Shown here: piece by piece, positions 12,119-24,184 of the stretch | Position numbering within the stretch: position 1 is the first letter of the stretch | Layout: each line of letters starts with the position of its first letter | Assembly (NCBI GenBank): GCA_024663395.1 | Contig: JANFAH010000009.1 | Location: forward strand, 1-64,000 | Direction: 5' to 3' | DNA length: 64,000 nucleotides | Source of the DNA: Pisolithus tinctorius | Lineage: Eukaryota; Basidiomycota; Agaricomycetes; Boletales; Pisolithaceae | Made by a program: the position numbers and the translations under genes | Notes under the pieces: model-generated | Seen by the model: only the letters and a program-made list of their open reading frames with translations | Told to the model about the DNA's origin: nothing | Databases searched by the model: none

Positions 12119-12800
12119 ATGACATCCTTCATGATCGACGAACACCTAGATCGCAATGTACCCGAGGAATGGAGGGGCGGTGGGGGGTGTTCGTTCTGTC
12201 GCATCATTTCCAAAGAGCTATCTTCCAACATCCTGTACGAGACGGACGAGGTCGTCGCGATACTCGGTGTGTTTAGCCAGTGCTACGTCATCGCCATCGT
12301 GAACTGACTATGTTACATACACGCAGATATACTACCTCTGAGACCCGGACATACTTTGGTGCTACCCAAAGTCCACATACCACATGTAACGGATCTGCCA
12401 GCAAATGTTGCAGCTGCAATTGGGGTGGCCGTGTCCAAGGTCGCAAAAGCGGTATCAGAGGGTGAGTTCGTCTGTGATTTGGGGTGATCGATAGGAGCAA
12501 CTGGGGTGTGATTTCCAGCCATGCAGAACACGGCACTCAACATCGTATGCAACCAGGAATACGCACAGAGCGTGCCTCATGTGTGTGCATTGTGGTTATT
12601 CTGGTGCAGGGCTGACGGATGATCAGGTTCACTTTCACATTATACCTGCACCGGGGTTTGGAGGGTCACCACAGGTAGGTGCGACGCGAGTGATGCCGAG
12701 GACGAGGCGGGAGTTGCACCAGCTGGAGTACGAGGGGCGGAGTGAGTTGGACGAGGACGAGGGACGGGAGCTCGCAGAGCGGATACGGGCACGGCTTTGA
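12119..12800 (+). CDS. HIT (histidine triad) family nucleotide-binding protein
   Basis: Four exons, 12119-12266, 12327-12461, 12519-12580 and 12627-12800, join to 519 nt (172 residues) in frame. The protein starts with a short tail, then CSFCRIISKEL and the acidic segment YETDEVVAILDILPL. RPGHTLVLPKVHI is next, then the triad HVHFHIIPAPGFGG, where the second and third His are the catalytic site of HIT hydrolases. Such proteins hydrolyse nucleoside phosphoramidates or dinucleotide substrates, in cytosol or mitochondria. Zinc-type Cys residues (CSFC) are present near the N-terminus, as in the HINT branch. The C-terminal 35 residues are charged (Asp/Glu/Arg). The gene ends 38 bp before the next start, in the same direction. 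Confidence 0.88.
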
Positions 12801-12838
12801 TTGATTGGTAGTTGTATGTAGACTTGTTCGGACTTGCC

Positions 12839-13482
12839 ATGACTGAGGACGACGACACGATCGACGTCGAAGCCGTCCCCAGCGAACAGCCAACGAAAGA
12901 CACGCGAGAACGCGAGCCAGGCAAGTCGGTTCTGCCGTTGTCGAGGGTGCAGAAGATCATCAAGGCAGACAAGGTGTGTGTACTGCACTACATCGACGAC
13001 GAGGGTGACTACGACGACGGGTCTGTCCGTGCGCAGGACCTGCCCATGGTTGCGCGGGATGCGGCGTTTCTGATTTCGATGGCGACCGAAGAGTTCATCA
13101 GAAGACTCGCCCAGGCATCACAGAGGGTCGCCGAGAGGGAGAAGCGGGCGACTGTCCAGCAGAGGGACGTCGGTGCGTCGTCCGTCCCGCTCATCCAGCT
13201 CCACGCTGCTCACAACCAGTGCACCAGCCAATGTCACTCGACGTGCAGAGGAGTTCTTCTTTCTCGACGGTGAGCCGGTCGCTGCATGCACTGGGCTTAT
13301 TACAATCTTATCACCACATTCCAGAAATCATATCGGGGCCTCAGCCCACCACCGCGAAAAGAAAGCCAAAGGCTCTCCAAGCAGAACAGAGCGGTGAGCC
13401 CGAAGAACCAACGCTGCTGGACAGGTTTATGAAGAAGACGGATGTGGTCATGGACGAGGACGGTCTCATGTACGCTACCTAG
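12839..13482 (+). CDS. Histone-fold protein of the Dpb3/POLE4 (CHRAC-type) family
   Basis: Exons 12839-12973, 13037-13172, 13228-13269 and 13325-13482 total 471 nt (156 residues), in frame. The histone fold is clear: LPLSRVQKIIKADKDLPMVA, AFLISMATEEFIRRLAQASQ, then KRATVQQRDV and RRAEEFFFLD. An acidic N-terminus and a basic linker (TAKRKPKA) flank it, and the protein ends LLDRFMKKTD with a short tail. In yeast, Dpb3 pairs with Dpb4 in DNA polymerase epsilon; related proteins pair in chromatin remodellers (CHRAC/ISW2). I cannot separate these roles from sequence alone, so no symbol is given. It lies 60 bp upstream of the DDB1 gene and reads the same way. Confidence 0.82.
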
Positions 13483-13542
13483 TAGTTTCTAGTCAGTACC
13501 ACTACCAGCTTCGACCGCGACATCCACGACACTGGCAGACAT

Positions 13543-16500
13543 ATGAAGGTCGTAGCTACTTACTATCCCCCGTCGTCTGTCCTCGATTCAGCCAAATGCA
13601 CACTTGCAGACGACGACGGATCTGAGTTCTTGCTCGTCGCCAAATTCAACAGAGTCGACGTCTACGCGATACGACCAGACGGCCTCCACCACCAGACTGG
13701 AATCGAAATATGGGGCCGTGTCAGAGCCGTCAGAACAGTCCCAACACAGGTGCGTGCCTCCGAATCCATCGCCATGCCGTGCGTTTGACAGACAGTCGAC
13801 CATACGTGTGGTTTAGTACCGGGCCATCAGTGCACTCGTCCTGACAGATCACCCAGAGCCAGAGCTCATCTTTCTCTCCTTGACCCAGTCTGGGACAGTC
13901 CTCACGGTGACCAAGCGTCTCTCCCTGTTCGAACGCAGTTCGCGTCCGGCGGAGTTCTTCCATGACGTCCTCGTCAGCCCCTTCGGAAAATACGCTGTCG
14001 CGAGCGTCTATACGGCACGACTGCGCATCGTCTTGCTCGACGCCGAGGGGCAGTACGACAAGGACTTTGATGCTCCGTGGGTACCACCACTTCCTTGCTC
14101 TCGCTCGTCGATGTAATGCCGCTCTCCGCGCAGGACCAAGGAACTTAACTTGCTCAGCATCGCATTCGTCGCCAAAAACACGCTGGCACTGCTTCATGTC
14201 GACTATCAGCAGCGGTTGCAGCTTTTTGCCCGTGACATCAGCTCTAGCGACTTCCAGCTTTCACCAGCGGCCTCTCTGCTTCTTCCTCCCTTCGCGCTCC
14301 CGGAGGACTGGTTCTCTACAGAAGAGCATCCTCCTCGTCTTGTACTCGTCCCACCCGACCAAGATGAAGGTCAAGACTTTAATGGTGCCGTGTTGGTGGT
14401 CGGAGGACGCAAGATTCTCCTCTATGACCTCGCCTCCAACGATGCTGCAGCGCACAACCACAGCAAGGCTCTTCGGATGGAGAAGAAGAAACGCAGTGCC
14501 GATGCAGAGGAAGCGAGCAAGGCAAAACAGAAGGAGAAAGAACGTGAACGATTTAAGAAAAAGCCGCGTGCAACGGTCGACTGGCCGTGGTCAGAGGTCA
14601 CAGCGTATGTACACATCCCCTGCCGCTGATGGAACTTCCACCGCTCAAGCGGGCTATGCGAAAATAGATTATGCACACTGGATGAAAGCCACACAAAATT
14701 CCTCATCGGTGACAAGTATGGCCAACTGGCAATGCTGAACGTTGACATTACCGAAGGATTCTCTTTGACCCTCATCGCTCTTGGAGAGGTAGGTTTGTTG
14801 ACTGGTTCTCTTGACCCTCGCAGAGCTAATGAATGCTGGAACAGGCTTCCTCACCCACTACTCTGACGTACCTTACCAACCAAGTCATCTACCTCGGTTC
14901 CCACTATGGCGACTCCCAACTCCTACGGATAAGCCAAGCCCCCGTGTCCAGCCTGCATTCTCCTACTCTTCCTGTTCCCTCATCAGTACGAACCGTCCGA
15001 CCCGCTGAGCTGGGTGCATTGGGGAAGAGGCGTGCCACCGACGTTGCAGATGGTGTGGTTGTCAATGGTTCGGGCAGCCACTTAGCCGAGCTAGAGAGAT
15101 TTACCAATCTCGCTCCAATCGTGGACGCCGTGCTAGTAGAGATCGACAACACCGGTCAGGTGGGCGATTTGCCATGGCTGCCCATATCATTTCATGCTTA
15201 CGCGCATTTATAACAGAAAGAGATTGTCACATGCTCGGGGGGTAGGAACACAGGCTCTCTCAGAGCTGTAAGACGGGGTGCCGATTTCAAAGAAGCTGCC
15301 ATCATAAAAGGTGTCACCAGCGTGACCAAGGTTTGGACTCTTCGTCAGAAGTACAACGATAGGTGCGTCGATGTTGCGTAACGCAACACTTGCAGTAGAT
15401 TGACTCATTTCTCGTTTTCATATGTATAGTGAACACACCCATCTCGTTGTGTCCACGCTTGGCAGGACGCATGTTTTCCGCTTTGACGAGGCGCGAGGCC
15501 GGGTGGTGTCCAGCTTACCAGAGATGCCGTCTGGATTTGAGACGTCGACCTGCACACTTGGTGTCTCTAACGTCATGCGTCTTACTAAGAAGGATAGCTC
15601 ATTGATATATGACGAGCATTCTTCTTTGGTGGTCCAGGTCGTCCCAAAAGGACTTGTTCTTTTGGAATATAATCTGGAGGCGGGACAGTTTACGCGCAGA
15701 AGCGAACTTCCCCTTGACAAGATCAATGACCGCAATATCCTACCTCAGGCGTTGTCAGGGCAAGAGGTTGTGGCTGCGGACGTTAACGCGTCTCAAGTAA
15801 TCCTTGCATTCAAGTATGGCTGGATGTTACAGCTCGCGATCGTGGATGGCCAGTTTACATCGCAGCGGAGTCGACAGTTTTTGGACGAAATCTCTGCCGT
15901 CTCCTGTGTCCCGCTGAGTGGTAAAAGCTTCGCGAAACATACGACTCATATTGCTGTATCTTTTTGGAAGTCGGATCACGTCAAAATCGTGAAGCTTCTC
16001 AGCCCAAGAGAGGCTGCAGCCTCACTCTCGGATTGCCTCATCGCGGATGTGTGTGCGTCGGAACGGCTTCCTGCTGCACCGCGATCGCTGCTGCTGCACG
16101 CCTTCGGTATTAACGGAGATGATAAGCAGATGCACCCTCACCTTCTTGTGGGCCTGGTCGATGGCACTGTCGTCTCATTTGCATACAAGGACAATGCACT
16201 CGTGGACATGAAGCTGATCTCTGTTGGCGTGTTGCCTCTGTCCTTGCACCCGGTTGTAGTCAATGGAAAGAGTGGAGTAGTGGCATGCGGCAGTCGGGCG
16301 TCTGTATTGGGCTGGGAGAAAGGGAGACTTGTGCACTCACCATTGATGATCAAGGCTAGCATTCCGTCTGTTTGCCCAGCTAGTAGCTTCTGACCACCCG
16401 CCAATAGGACGTAAACGCTGCTGCTTACGTGAACACGAGGGCGTATCCTGCGTCCGTGGTCCTTGCGGGTATGGAGTCTCTTGTGATCGGAGCGGTGACA

Positions 16501-18074
16501 AGTTTCGAGAAGATCCATGTGCGCTCGGTGAGTTTGCCGATATTCTCTTGTGGCCGATGTCTCATAGGGACAGGTTCCTCTCGGGTATGACTCTCCACGA
16601 TGCATTGTCCACTGCCCATCATGGAAAGCCTTTGCTATTGCTTGCCTGCGCATGACGCCTGCACGAGTCAGCGAGGTTGAAGGCGAAATCTTCAATTCAT
16701 CGGTGCAACTTTTCAACGAGACCACGTTTGAGAGTCCGTCATCGTCTTTGGTTTCTTTTCTCTTGCCGAATCTAACTACTAAATTTAGAGATCGCACAGT
16801 TAAATGTGAAGAACAGTGAGGATGTAACTGCTCTTCATTACCTGACGGTTACGCTGGCCGGTCAGGTTATTAACTTCGTTTGCGCGGGAGTGACCGTTTA
16901 CGATTACCACGAGCGCGAGCCTTCGCAAGGTCGCGTCATTTTGCTGCAGAAATCAACAGGCAACAATCTCGCTGCTACGCAGGCGCTGACCGTTACGATA
17001 ACTGCAGACGTAAAGGGGTGCATATATGCGCTTACCTCAGTGGGCGATACCATCGTTGCAGCCGTTAACAGTTCGGTACGTTGCCTGGTTCGTTGATTGG
17101 ACAACTGTGATCAATTTTTTGACAATTACATAGCTCGTCCTTCTTCGCATCGAATACGCAAACAAAAGCATATCGTTGCGCGAGGTGACCATATGGAATC
17201 ATAATTACCTGATTACGACGCTTGTTTCGTACGGCGATCTGCTGCTCGTCGGCGACGCCCTCACATCCGTTTCGTTGGCCAAAGTGAACGACTCGCAGGT
17301 AGAGCTGGTCGCCAAAGACTATGGTTCGCTGTGGCCCACGTGTGCGCAGTTGCTAGATGAGAAGAGTCTCATTGGGGCGAATGTGAGTTGACTAAACAGG
17401 ATGACACTGTCTTTTCTGTGCTAACGACGTGTGTAGAGCGACTACAACATGTTCGCGTTCCGTCTACAAAAGACGGAATTACAAAAATTGTTGGAGAGAG
17501 AAGGCCATTATTTCGTCGGCGATATCATTAACAAGTTCGTGCCAGGTAAAGTCTGTGTTTGTTCGGATGTACCGTCCATGCTTAACCGGTGCTGTACACA
17601 AAAAAGGTTCGCTAGGTCTGTCTGAGGTGTCAGCGGACGTTCCATTGCAGGCTCAGCAATTGTTCTTCACGCCTACTGGACAAATCGGCGTCATAATCAA
17701 CGTGGACGAGGAGCTTTCTTTGCACATGACTGCTTTGCAGAGGAACTTGTCGACTTACTTCGAGCGCAAGGAGGGAGTAAGCCATTCTAGGTGAGCAAGT
17801 TCCTTCCGGGTCTCATTGGCCATGTCAATTAGTGCTGTGTGGCTGACTGACGCTGGACAGGTTCCGAGCCCCCAAAAACAGCTGGGGCAGGAGTGACTCT
17901 GAGGCGTCGTCATTTGGCTTCCTCGACGGAGACTTCCTAGAACGGTTTTCGCTGCTCATGGAGGACTCACGAGCGCTCCGTCAAGTGATGGACGGACAAG
18001 GCGAGCCTGAGAGATTAACAATCTCTCCTCAGCGGATCCAGAAGGTGCTAGAGCGGTTGCAGAGTATGCATTGA
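13543..18074 (+). CDS. DDB1 homologue (UV-damaged DNA-binding protein 1 / CUL4 adaptor)
   Basis: The protein begins MKVVATYYPPSSVLDSAKC, nearly the DDB1 signature start, and continues LLVAKFNRVDVYAI. It runs through about 15 exons of WD-like propeller sequence (MMS1-type N-terminal domain) and a CPSF-A domain. The domain ends with FGFLDGDFLERFSLLM and a helical tail ending LQSMH, stop at 18,074. DDB1 links substrate receptors to the CUL4 ubiquitin ligase and works in nucleotide-excision repair and replication control in the nucleus. Oddities: a Lys/Glu-rich coiled-coil insertion at about 14,475-14,570 (KEKERERFKKK) inside the first propeller, and one intron (16,355-16,407) that fits only with a GC donor (CAAG|GCTAGC...AATAG). 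No stop interrupts the exons. Total length would be about 1,150-1,200 residues, as in the family. Confidence 0.88.
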
Positions 18075-18229
18075 TGCAGTAAATTGGTATCAAATATGGA
18101 ACATGGTCCTGGAAAAGAACATGTAATTGTATCGTGAGACGTCATGCAATCTGTATTGGATAACGCATTGTTCAAATGAAGACATTTGGCTACATATAGC
18201 CAGGATTGGGAGGGTTAATAATTAAAAAA

Positions 18230-21200
18230 TCAACTGCGAATGTATGCCCAGGTTTGGGTGATAAGGGATGTAAGAGGCACATCCCAGTGAATGCCCAAGC
18301 CTTCCTGGTCGGCCGACAGACGTGGCGCGAAGTAGAATCCTGATACGAGGACAAGATAACTGTAGGCGGCGAGTGCTCAATGGTAAGTAAAAGTGAATCA
18401 GTCTCGTTGGTAATGACGTACCTAAGTATGAGGATGCTCCCGCGGTGGTAATTGCTCTTGGCCTCGATGTAGGTATAAGTCATCAAGAATACGGAAAGAA
18501 TGATAACGACAGCGTCCCAACGAGGGAACACGAGACTTTGACGTTTTTCAGCCTAACTTGGTTCGAGGGATCAATGTGATAGATTGACGTACGTGAATGT
18601 GTAACCAATCTCTCCCATCTTCTCTGGCGCATACCACGCAGAGAAGGCAACCATAGCCGGGATCTGAAGAAGACAAACTTGGAGGGCATACGCGGAACCG
18701 ATTTCCATACTGCGAAATAGCGACGCGATGTCAGAGCGTTTCACGGGAGATCGAGAGGAGATAAGGACTTGCGATGCGTACCTCAATGCAATATTGGCGT
18801 TGAGCGCAAATGAAATAGCATTCATAAATTCTGTGGTGTTCGGGACCAATGCGAAAAGAGTGATACCCAAGAATTTCTCCTCGACACCATAGTCTTGCAA
18901 TATGACATCGACGACACCCACGAGAAGCTCTGTTAAAGATCGAGCACATCACTTTTCATGTCGATAGTCGCTCAAAAATGCTCACCAGCTATAACTGCGT
19001 AGAGTGCAGTGCATGCAAGTAGGACACCAGCGCTAGTAGTCCTGCTCCACTCTGGTGCTTCGTGCCCGGCAGGTCCCGACGCACCCTCGACGTCATGCCC
19101 GCCAGCAAGCTTCACTCGAGCAGGTGATTGCGCTTGAACAGCTTGTTGATGTCTGAGTGCACTGACCGTAGCCACTGTCACGGCTCGCGTAAAGTCATCA
19201 TGGGACATATTTTCAGGAAGCTGCGCGGGGTGGAGTTGTGAATTCTTTAACGCCATATCTACGCTCTCTATGATGGGTGTAATGTTCTGTATTGCGGGCT
19301 GGACGCGTCTAAGGGACGGCGATACCGGAGGTCGTGGTGAACTAGGTTGCTGTTGATATTGTTGTGGATATTGTTGCTGTTGCTGTGCACCAGGTTCAGC
19401 TGATCTGGGTACTGGGGTTTGAGAGCGGGATTCAACGTCGCCGTCAGCATTGGACACGATGCTCCGCCTGTGACGAGGTCCAGCACCAGAGGTGTATGAC
19501 ATCGGGTGCAATCCGCGCAGATGCCCGGATATACGATTGAGGTTTGGGATTTCCAGAGGTTGCAAGAGCTGTCGAGGTTTCTGCCATATTTGAGAGGCAT
19601 GGGTCCGGAGGGAGAACCAGAGGCCGATAAGGTAAGACTGCGCGAGTCGTAAGGTTAGATCAAGGGAAACGACCGTTAAGGAAAAGACGCACGAAGAGAA
19701 GGACCACTGCACAGAGGTACATCAAACTCTTCACCGTCGATTGGTAGAAAGGATCGGTGGCAGGATCAGGATGCTGATAATAACAATGGTCGCACTTCCA
19801 GTCGGGGGTACCTTTGCGCCGTGGGCCATCAGGGCACCCCGTGCAAATGAGTTGGAACTTGGATACGTGAGATAAAGGACCATAAAAGATAAACACGACC
19901 AAGTACTCACGTTGCCATATATTTGATAGAACAACGTCGGTGTAAGAGTGCCAATGAACGCCATGATTAACATCATACTTGTGACGCCAGCGCTCTTCGC
20001 GTTGAATTTCTGCTCCTTTTGCCTGAATGCGGCAGCGCACATACTCACCCCAGGCATGAGAAGGACGCCAGCCAGTAAACTGCCCACGATCGAACCTTCC
20101 ACGAGATGGCCCTTACCCTGAGTCAGGGCAATACAGTATAGCATAATTTCGATCACGGAACCAAAAGTCGCATTGATGACGGCGCCCATTCCAATAGACG
20201 ACTGTGCGGAGATGGAGGCAACGGCCATTCCAATGAAGTACGATAGTGGGATCACACTCGCCAAGCACATGAAGAAAATGACAGCACGGGAAGCGATAAG
20301 CGCAAGCAGCGCGGGGACGGGTTTTCCTATTTCTTCCCTATGCTCCACGTAAGGAAGAAGCACAAACCCATCGAAAATGACGAAAAACACGAGGGGAAGG
20401 AGGTTAACGAAGATGATGTTGACACCGCTAACGGTGTACTTGAAATATTCCCGTCCTACCGCCCGATATACACACAGGAGCACGGTTGATTTGTCTGAGC
20501 CAGTAACAGAGGGAGCAGCTTGGCCTTGAGATAACCGCGGGTGCTTGACAGAGAATTCAACAGGGCGTTGCGAGTTCGTGCTAGGTTGTTCCGCTGGTAG
20601 GGTTGCAGAGGCAACAACGACGGCAGGAGGTGGAGCGCAAAACCTGAGACGAGTTGGGTTAGCGAACATATACTTCGTCAACGCCCATATGAGTTTCGCC
20701 ATCGGGATTGTGATGATCAGAGCCCAGCATGCGATACAAGTCAACAACATCAGGGGTGCGACGACAAGACAAAAGGCCACCCAAAACGCAGCACGGCCAA
20801 CCCAGTCATCAGAGACCTTCTGATATCCGTCCGGCGAAGGTAAGGGTGATGGCGTTGCTCCATAGGACTTGGACGGCAAGAGTACAGATGTCGGCAGCAA
20901 GGGCGCGTTCTCGGTGCTAGGTTGATGGACGTCCCCGATGCCGGTAGACGAGGGTCCTCGATCAGCTGTATGAGGAGTGATAGTAGACGTCTTGGATAAC
21001 GAGCCGTCGGGAGAAGCGATACCGTCGCCCTCTTCCACGACAGGGTTCTCTTCGTCGCCGCCTTCCTCTCTGTCCCCCTCGACGTATTTACCAAACGGCC
21101 AGCCAAGATACCAGCCAAGGCCGAATAAGAGAGTAGCATATCGACGACCACCGAGTGGCAGCATGTACAAGATGGCAGAAACAGCGAAGCAAGCAAGTGC

Positions 21201-21893
21201 TAGCCACCACCCAAAGCACACGACCCAGAATATATTTCCGGGTAGTAAATGCCGCTCAGCCTGCGCAGACGGGATGGCATGGAGTGCCGCGTCCGCATTG
21301 CGAGTGATAGACCTCGACTTTTTGTACAGTGCAGGTTTCCATATGCGAAGACCGAACGGATGTTCGACGTTAATGAGAGATTGACGGTCTTTTACGGTGA
21401 TTGGATCGTCATCGTCCCGCGCTGTTTCGTCGTCTCTTTCTGGGTCTTCGTCTTCGTCGGGAGAGTCGTTGGCTACGGTCTTTCCGCGTGCACGATGGGC
21501 TGGCTGTATTTCCTGGCGGATCTCTTGTATGGCCTCGCCAGCGTCCTCGTCTTCTTCACTAAGCATATCTGCTTCCCAAACAGTCCTACCAGGAGCAGCC
21601 CGCGAACTACCTTGGCTGCTACTCCTAGGTCTGTGCTTGGATGAACTGGCAGACATATTCCTTGTTGGATAACTGAAAGATTGCCTAGAATGGGGAGACG
21701 CTGGGCGCTGCGGAAGTGGAAAGTGGGGCGTGGCTTGGGTCTGACTCTCGCTGTATGAGCTGTGGCTGCGACTGCGGTGAAGGTTGGGCGTGGGTTGGAC
21801 GTGCGTCGTTGGCACGGGCGTCGACGGCAGCAGATAAAAGTACGAATCGCCGTCAAAGCCGCTGCCAGCTGGTGGCTGCGGGTTTGTGCTCAT
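18230..21893 (-). CDS. VNX1-like vacuolar cation/proton exchanger (CAX superfamily)
   Basis: The first exon (21,893 to about 19,915) encodes a 300-residue disordered N-terminus rich in Ser/Pro/Asp, then several membrane helices: FWVVCFGWWLALACFAVSAI, INIIFVNLLPL-type helices, and the first exchanger repeat GAVINATFGSVIEIMLYCIA. Later exons give a C-x2-C ... C-x2-C-like segment (CTGCPDG, WKCDHCYYQH), a Gln-rich loop (19,330-19,410), and the second repeat LVPNTTEFMNAISFALN (about 18,790-18,850) with SMEIGSAYALQV. The last helices end in TQTWAYIRS, stop at 18,230. Acidic residues in both repeats (the E of IEIM and of TEF) are the expected ion ligands. The long N-terminus and the PNTTEF form of the second repeat point to the Vnx1 branch (Na+/K+ or Ca2+ for H+, vacuolar membrane) and not to the shorter Vcx1 type; the substrate is an inference. 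Confidence 0.85.
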
Positions 21894-22097
21894 CGTTGCT
21901 GCCGGTGACGAGTCCCGTCAATTAATATGCCAGAGCCTTGGTGACGGACGGAATAGGCAACCATATCCCCTTTGAGCACCCCCCTCGGTCGCAGAGAAAC
22001 CCAAATAAAAAAAATTAACACCCATCTTGTAAAAAAAACATGCAAGGCATAAAGAATGGTATGGCTGGTATACAGTACAGGCAACAGTCCCAACCCC
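21894..22097. other. Intergenic region, tail of one minus-strand gene to head of another
   Basis: Short A-rich runs (AAATAAAAAAAATT near 22,002-22,016 and a run near 22,031) lie between the stop of the coiled-coil gene at 22,098 and the start of the exchanger gene at 21,893. As both genes read leftwards this spacer must hold the 3' end of the first and the promoter of the second. Confidence 0.5.
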
Positions 22098-23789
22098 TCA
22101 CTTCCTCAGCAGTTTCTCTCTCAACTCTGCACCCTTGAGCTGGGCACGGAGGTACTCCAGGCGGTCTTGGTACCGAGCCGTCACTTCCTGACGCCGCCGC
22201 CGAATATCCACCAGCTCAGATTCCATAGCAGAAATCTCAGAGTCTTCGTCAATCGACACCACGGAGTGCGGAGCTAACGACCTTGCGAGGTTCACACTCG
22301 ACACGCTCCCCAGATCACGTAGCTGTGGTTGCGTCAGGGTGGGGGATGCCGTGGTTGGTGATGCCCAAGCCCCCGATGATAGTGACGACGTGGACCTCTT
22401 GCGATTAGCTACAGACGGGGAAAGGAGTGGTTTGAGTAATGGGTTAGGTCTGTGCGACCGCGGTTGCGATACACTGGTCCCGTATGATGTCGAGGATCGC
22501 AACGACGAACCATCTGCATCTGACGCATGATACGGAGTACCCCTTCCCGAAGGGCTTGTTCCGTTTCCATGGAAAAATTCATGCTCGATATTGCGTCGCG
22601 CAACAGAAGACGGCGACCGTAACGGTGAATGACCAGGTTTGTGATGACTTCTTGTCAACACAGACAACTCTACGCCGTTGAATGCGTCAAGAACCCGCAT
22701 GGCTTCCGCCTCCATTGCTTCGATCTCATGACGGAGACTTCGAGACGTCTTCACCTCGTCGTCCTGCAACGCTTCACTGGTGAGGATGGAATGTAAATGC
22801 TTTGGTTCAGGCGTGCGATTTGGGAAGGATGATGGAGGAGAGTCCAGCCGTCGCACACTCCGCGATATGGAGCGATATGACATACTCTCCAGACCCCGGT
22901 GATGCTGCGCCTCGCCATCAAAGGATGGCGAAGAGACGGCACTACTGGCGGCGATTGTTTCCACCCTTGACGACTCGTCGTTCCTGGGCTCCCGGGGTAT
23001 ACCCCTTCGCCTGAAGGCGCTCGGCGCGGCAGAAAAAATGCTTGACGTCTCACTCGAAGTGCCTTCTCTGGAAATACCGCTTACTCGACGGGTGCTGCGT
23101 CGAAATAGGTTGGACACGACGGAGGAAACAGATGCTTTGGAGCGGACAGATGGCGTCCGCCCCGCCTTGACACAAGACTGTGATGAATTGTTCGGAAGCT
23201 GCGGGGAATCTAATAACAAGGATGCCACACTGAGATTCATACGATACATAGGGAATAAATCGGGACCACACTTACGCTTCTGACTGTGAGAGCCAAGTGG
23301 GATCACTGGGCTCTCTGTTGGAACGGAACTGTGGCTCGCTAAGCGTTCGAATATGTTTTGCCGTAGCAGACGATACTCGTCGTCACTGGACAAAACGTCA
23401 GTCAAGGTCTTATAGCACCAGTCAAGTTATACCCCATGTAGACAAACGGCAAAATTACATACCTGAGCAGGCTTTCAGCATTGGCAGCGGCCAATTCATT
23501 GAGCCGTTGCGCCAGAGTTGAGCTGGGACAACACACGTCTGAGATGAAATGAGATGATAAGAGGTAAAAGGACGCACGTTATGGCATCTGTGTGGGCGCG
23601 AGGCATGGGACGGGGACTAGGGCTAGTATGTCCTGTCGAACGGAGAGGTGAATGCGGCGAATGGCTGAGATCTCTGTTACGATGCGATTCCCGGTCACTG
23701 CCTCGTCGCGACGGAGACTTGAGGCCGAACCGTGGCAAGTGGGAAGTAGAGGGCTGCGAAGAAGCCTCCCAGCGCTTGGCTTTGTACAT
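22098..23789 (-). CDS. Basidiomycete protein of unknown function, Ser-rich with C-terminal coiled coil
   Basis: Exon 1 (23,789 to about 23,575) starts MYKAKRWEASSQPSTSHLPR and is Ser/Arg-rich. A GTGCGT intron leads to a short exon (STLAQRLNELAAANAESLLR). After a second intron the frame runs to the stop at 22,098, with SDDEYRLLRQNIFERLASH near its start. The middle 250 residues are Ser-rich and disordered, with many possible phosphorylation sites (RRSTRR, SPSSVARR). One helical segment (SLRHEIEAMEAEAMRVLDAF) and a C-terminal coiled coil (RRRQEVTARYQDRLEYLRAQ, ending LLRK) are clear. I recognise no enzymatic domain; a scaffold or cytoskeletal role would be a guess. Confidence 0.75.
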
Positions 23790-24184
23790 TGTATCATGCT
23801 AGCAACGTGGTGAACACCGTTGAGCGCTGACGCCGAGGAAACGCGGAACAACAAAGCACACTCACGAATCGCGAACGAATGACTTGAACCACCGACCTGT
23901 CGGGTTCAAGATATTTGGACCCTTCCGCTTTCCTGGCCGAGAAGAAACCCATTTAAGTGTAGTTTGTATTTCTTTTGTTTTCTTTTTCTATGAATGAGGT
24001 CAGTGCCACTAGTAGCGTGATGGCATCACGTCGAGGTTGAGTTGGGTGCCAGGGGGGCTCTGATGTGCCAAATGAGCCAGAAGGACAGCCGACACCCTGT
24101 ATAGACCCGGGCCCCTCGGGCCGTCCACAAGCACACGGTCAAGGTATCTTCTCAAGTTCACTCACACTTAAAAGGCTGTCTGAC
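23790..24184. other. Divergent intergenic region
   Basis: This 395-bp spacer separates the divergent starts of the coiled-coil gene (leftwards) and the CoA-transferase gene (rightwards), so both promoters lie here. A T-rich run (TTTCTTTTGTTTTCTTTTTC near 23,970) is present. A stretch near 23,880-23,940 has a weak tRNA-like look on the minus strand but does not fold well; see the rejected list. Confidence 0.5.

Noticed and set aside
11559..12231. Hydrophobic minus-strand frames as a possible membrane protein gene
   Set aside because: Two long frames overlap each other and the start of the HIT gene; no family motif and no consistent splice structure was found.
23870..23945. tRNA-like stretch on the minus strand (GGTCGGTGGTTCAAGTC)
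   Set aside because: The T-loop-like word is there, but the T stem and acceptor stem do not pair and no good A box is present. At best it is a degenerate remnant.
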